In this document: piece after piece, positions 59,920 through 60,537 of the stretch
How positions within the stretch are numbered: the first letter of the stretch is position 1
Layout: each line of letters starts with the position of its first letter
DNA from: Myxococcales bacterium
GTDB taxonomy: Bacteria; Myxococcota_A; UBA796; GCA-2862545
DNA: 60,537 bases
NCBI GenBank assembly: GCA_019634415.1
Contig: JAHQVJ010000050.1
Coordinates: 1-60,537 of the forward strand
Direction of reading: 5' to 3'
The notes under the pieces: model-generated
What the model was told of the DNA's origin: nothing
The model's input: only the letters and a program-made list of their open reading frames with translations
Database searches by the model: none
Position numbers and translations under genes: made by a program

Positions 59920-60537
59920 TCAGTCGTAGCGGGCCTCGATGCTGGTACCAGCCGTCAAGGTGCACCCCGACAGCCGCACCGTGTCGAAGGCGGCGTCGTA
60001 GACCCAGCAGCTCGCATCGAGCAGCACGAACCCCTTCCCCTCGTCCACCCACAGCTCGAGCGTGGTCGGATCGGGGGTGTTCGTCAGCTCGTAGGCATTG
60101 CTGGTCCACCACAGCGCCGTCAGGTCCGCCACGAAGGCCGCCGGATCCACGTCACACAGATCCGCCTCGGCGCCGCCGATGGCGTCCACCACGCCCTCGT
60201 AGCGCGGATGCTCGAAGCCCTTGCAGCCCGAGACGCGCGAGAAGGTCACGTCGTCGGTGAAGGAGCCCAGCCCCTCCAACGTCTTCACCACGCTCTTCGG
60301 GGTCTGCGGGGACTGGTCGTCCTCGTCTGCGATCAGGACCACTGCGAGCTGCCCGTCGGGGCGCCGGAAGCCCGCGTTGGCGAGGGTGGCCTGGGTGGTC
60401 AAGGCCTCTTCGACGCTGTTCAGCCCTTGCTCCGTCGCCTGGCCGATGTTGCCCACTCCCGTCTGCTCCACGAACCGATCGGCGGCTGCCGGGGTGAGGG
60501 CATCCGTCCAGAGAGCTCCCTTGCCGTCGGGCCGCAG
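59920..60537 (-). CDS. Partial secreted protein, von Willebrand A-like C-terminal part
   Basis: The frame is open to the right edge of the window, giving the last 205 residues of a larger protein. A strand QLAVVLIADEDDQS with an acidic cluster resembles the strands of VWA-type or related lipoproteins from Myxococcota, in which SDEDD follows a hydrophobic strand. Later parts have Cys pairs (SGCKGFEHP, LCDVDP, SCWVYDAAFD, LSGCTL) and a beta-rich end TAGTSIEARYD. The N-terminus, leader and any metal-binding motif are outside the window, so the identity is tentative. Confidence 0.7.
   Translation of the reverse strand: MRPDGKGALWTDALTPAAADRFVEQTGVGNIGQATEQGLNSVEEALTTQATLANAGFRRPDGQLAVVLIADEDDQSPQTPKSVVKTLEGLGSFTDDVTFSRVSGCKGFEHPRYEGVVDAIGGAEADLCDVDPAAFVADLTALWWTSNAYELTNTPDPTTLELWVDEGKGFVLLDASCWVYDAAFDTVRLSGCTLTAGTSIEARYD

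Overview
This is a high-GC window whose gene content points to a Myxococcota-type (deltaproteobacterial) chromosome, probably from a predatory or social lineage. The signs are three proteins ending in a MYXO-CTERM-like tail (Cys-Gly-rich motif, one hydrophobic helix, arginine cluster), a MopE-type Cys/Asp-rich repeat protein, many lipoproteins with Ser/Thr/Asp-rich linkers, ECF sigma factors paired with kinases or zinc anti-sigma factors, and a DUF2330-type protein. No rRNA, tRNA, transposase, phage gene or CRISPR array was seen. Genes are packed tightly; no gap exceeds about 140 bases.

Layout. 1-2811: a hybrid histidine kinase divergent from an arylamine N-acetyltransferase. 2791-12344: a long minus-strand run of exported proteins (two alpha/beta-hydrolase lipoproteins, a Kelch lipoprotein, a subtilase, a lipoprotein resembling BPI/LBP lipid-binding proteins). 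12385-26850: mostly metabolic and regulatory minus-strand genes (AGCS symporter, P1/NylC-type peptidase, thioredoxin-like lipoprotein, ECF sigma plus zinc anti-sigma, DJ-1/PfpI protein with a divergent WYL regulator, class V aminotransferase, TetR plus hydrolase with tandem operators, aldo/keto reductase plus LysR, DUF427). 26893-33313: a kinase/sigma signalling block holding an ECF sigma factor, an HTH-Ser/Thr kinase-ATPase-TPR protein, a degenerate ECF-like sigma factor, and a zinc-finger/pseudokinase/kinase gene broken by a frameshifting deletion.

33447-42481 is the most interesting part and may be a new system. It encodes a 1,213-residue TIR-SLOG-macro-like-CHAT protein, an 84-residue helical protein, a 1,317-residue fusion of an alpha/beta-hydrolase to a complete-looking lipoxygenase with the three His and one Asn iron ligands, and a catalase-fold-like protein overlapping it by four bases. 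My hypothesis is a nucleotide-sensing, protease-controlled system that releases membrane fatty acids and oxidises them, giving either an oxylipin signal or a lipid-peroxidation death response. The domains are read from the sequence; the joint function is inference.

42482-60537 returns to envelope functions: a CsgG-like protein with a collagen-like tail sharing an operator with a TetR gene, an OmpA protein, MYXO-CTERM proteins, MopE and beta-helix lipoproteins, a metzincin-type lipoprotein, a regulator with two winged helices, NB-ARC ATPase and TPRs, a DUF2330 protein, and a partial secreted protein running off the right end.
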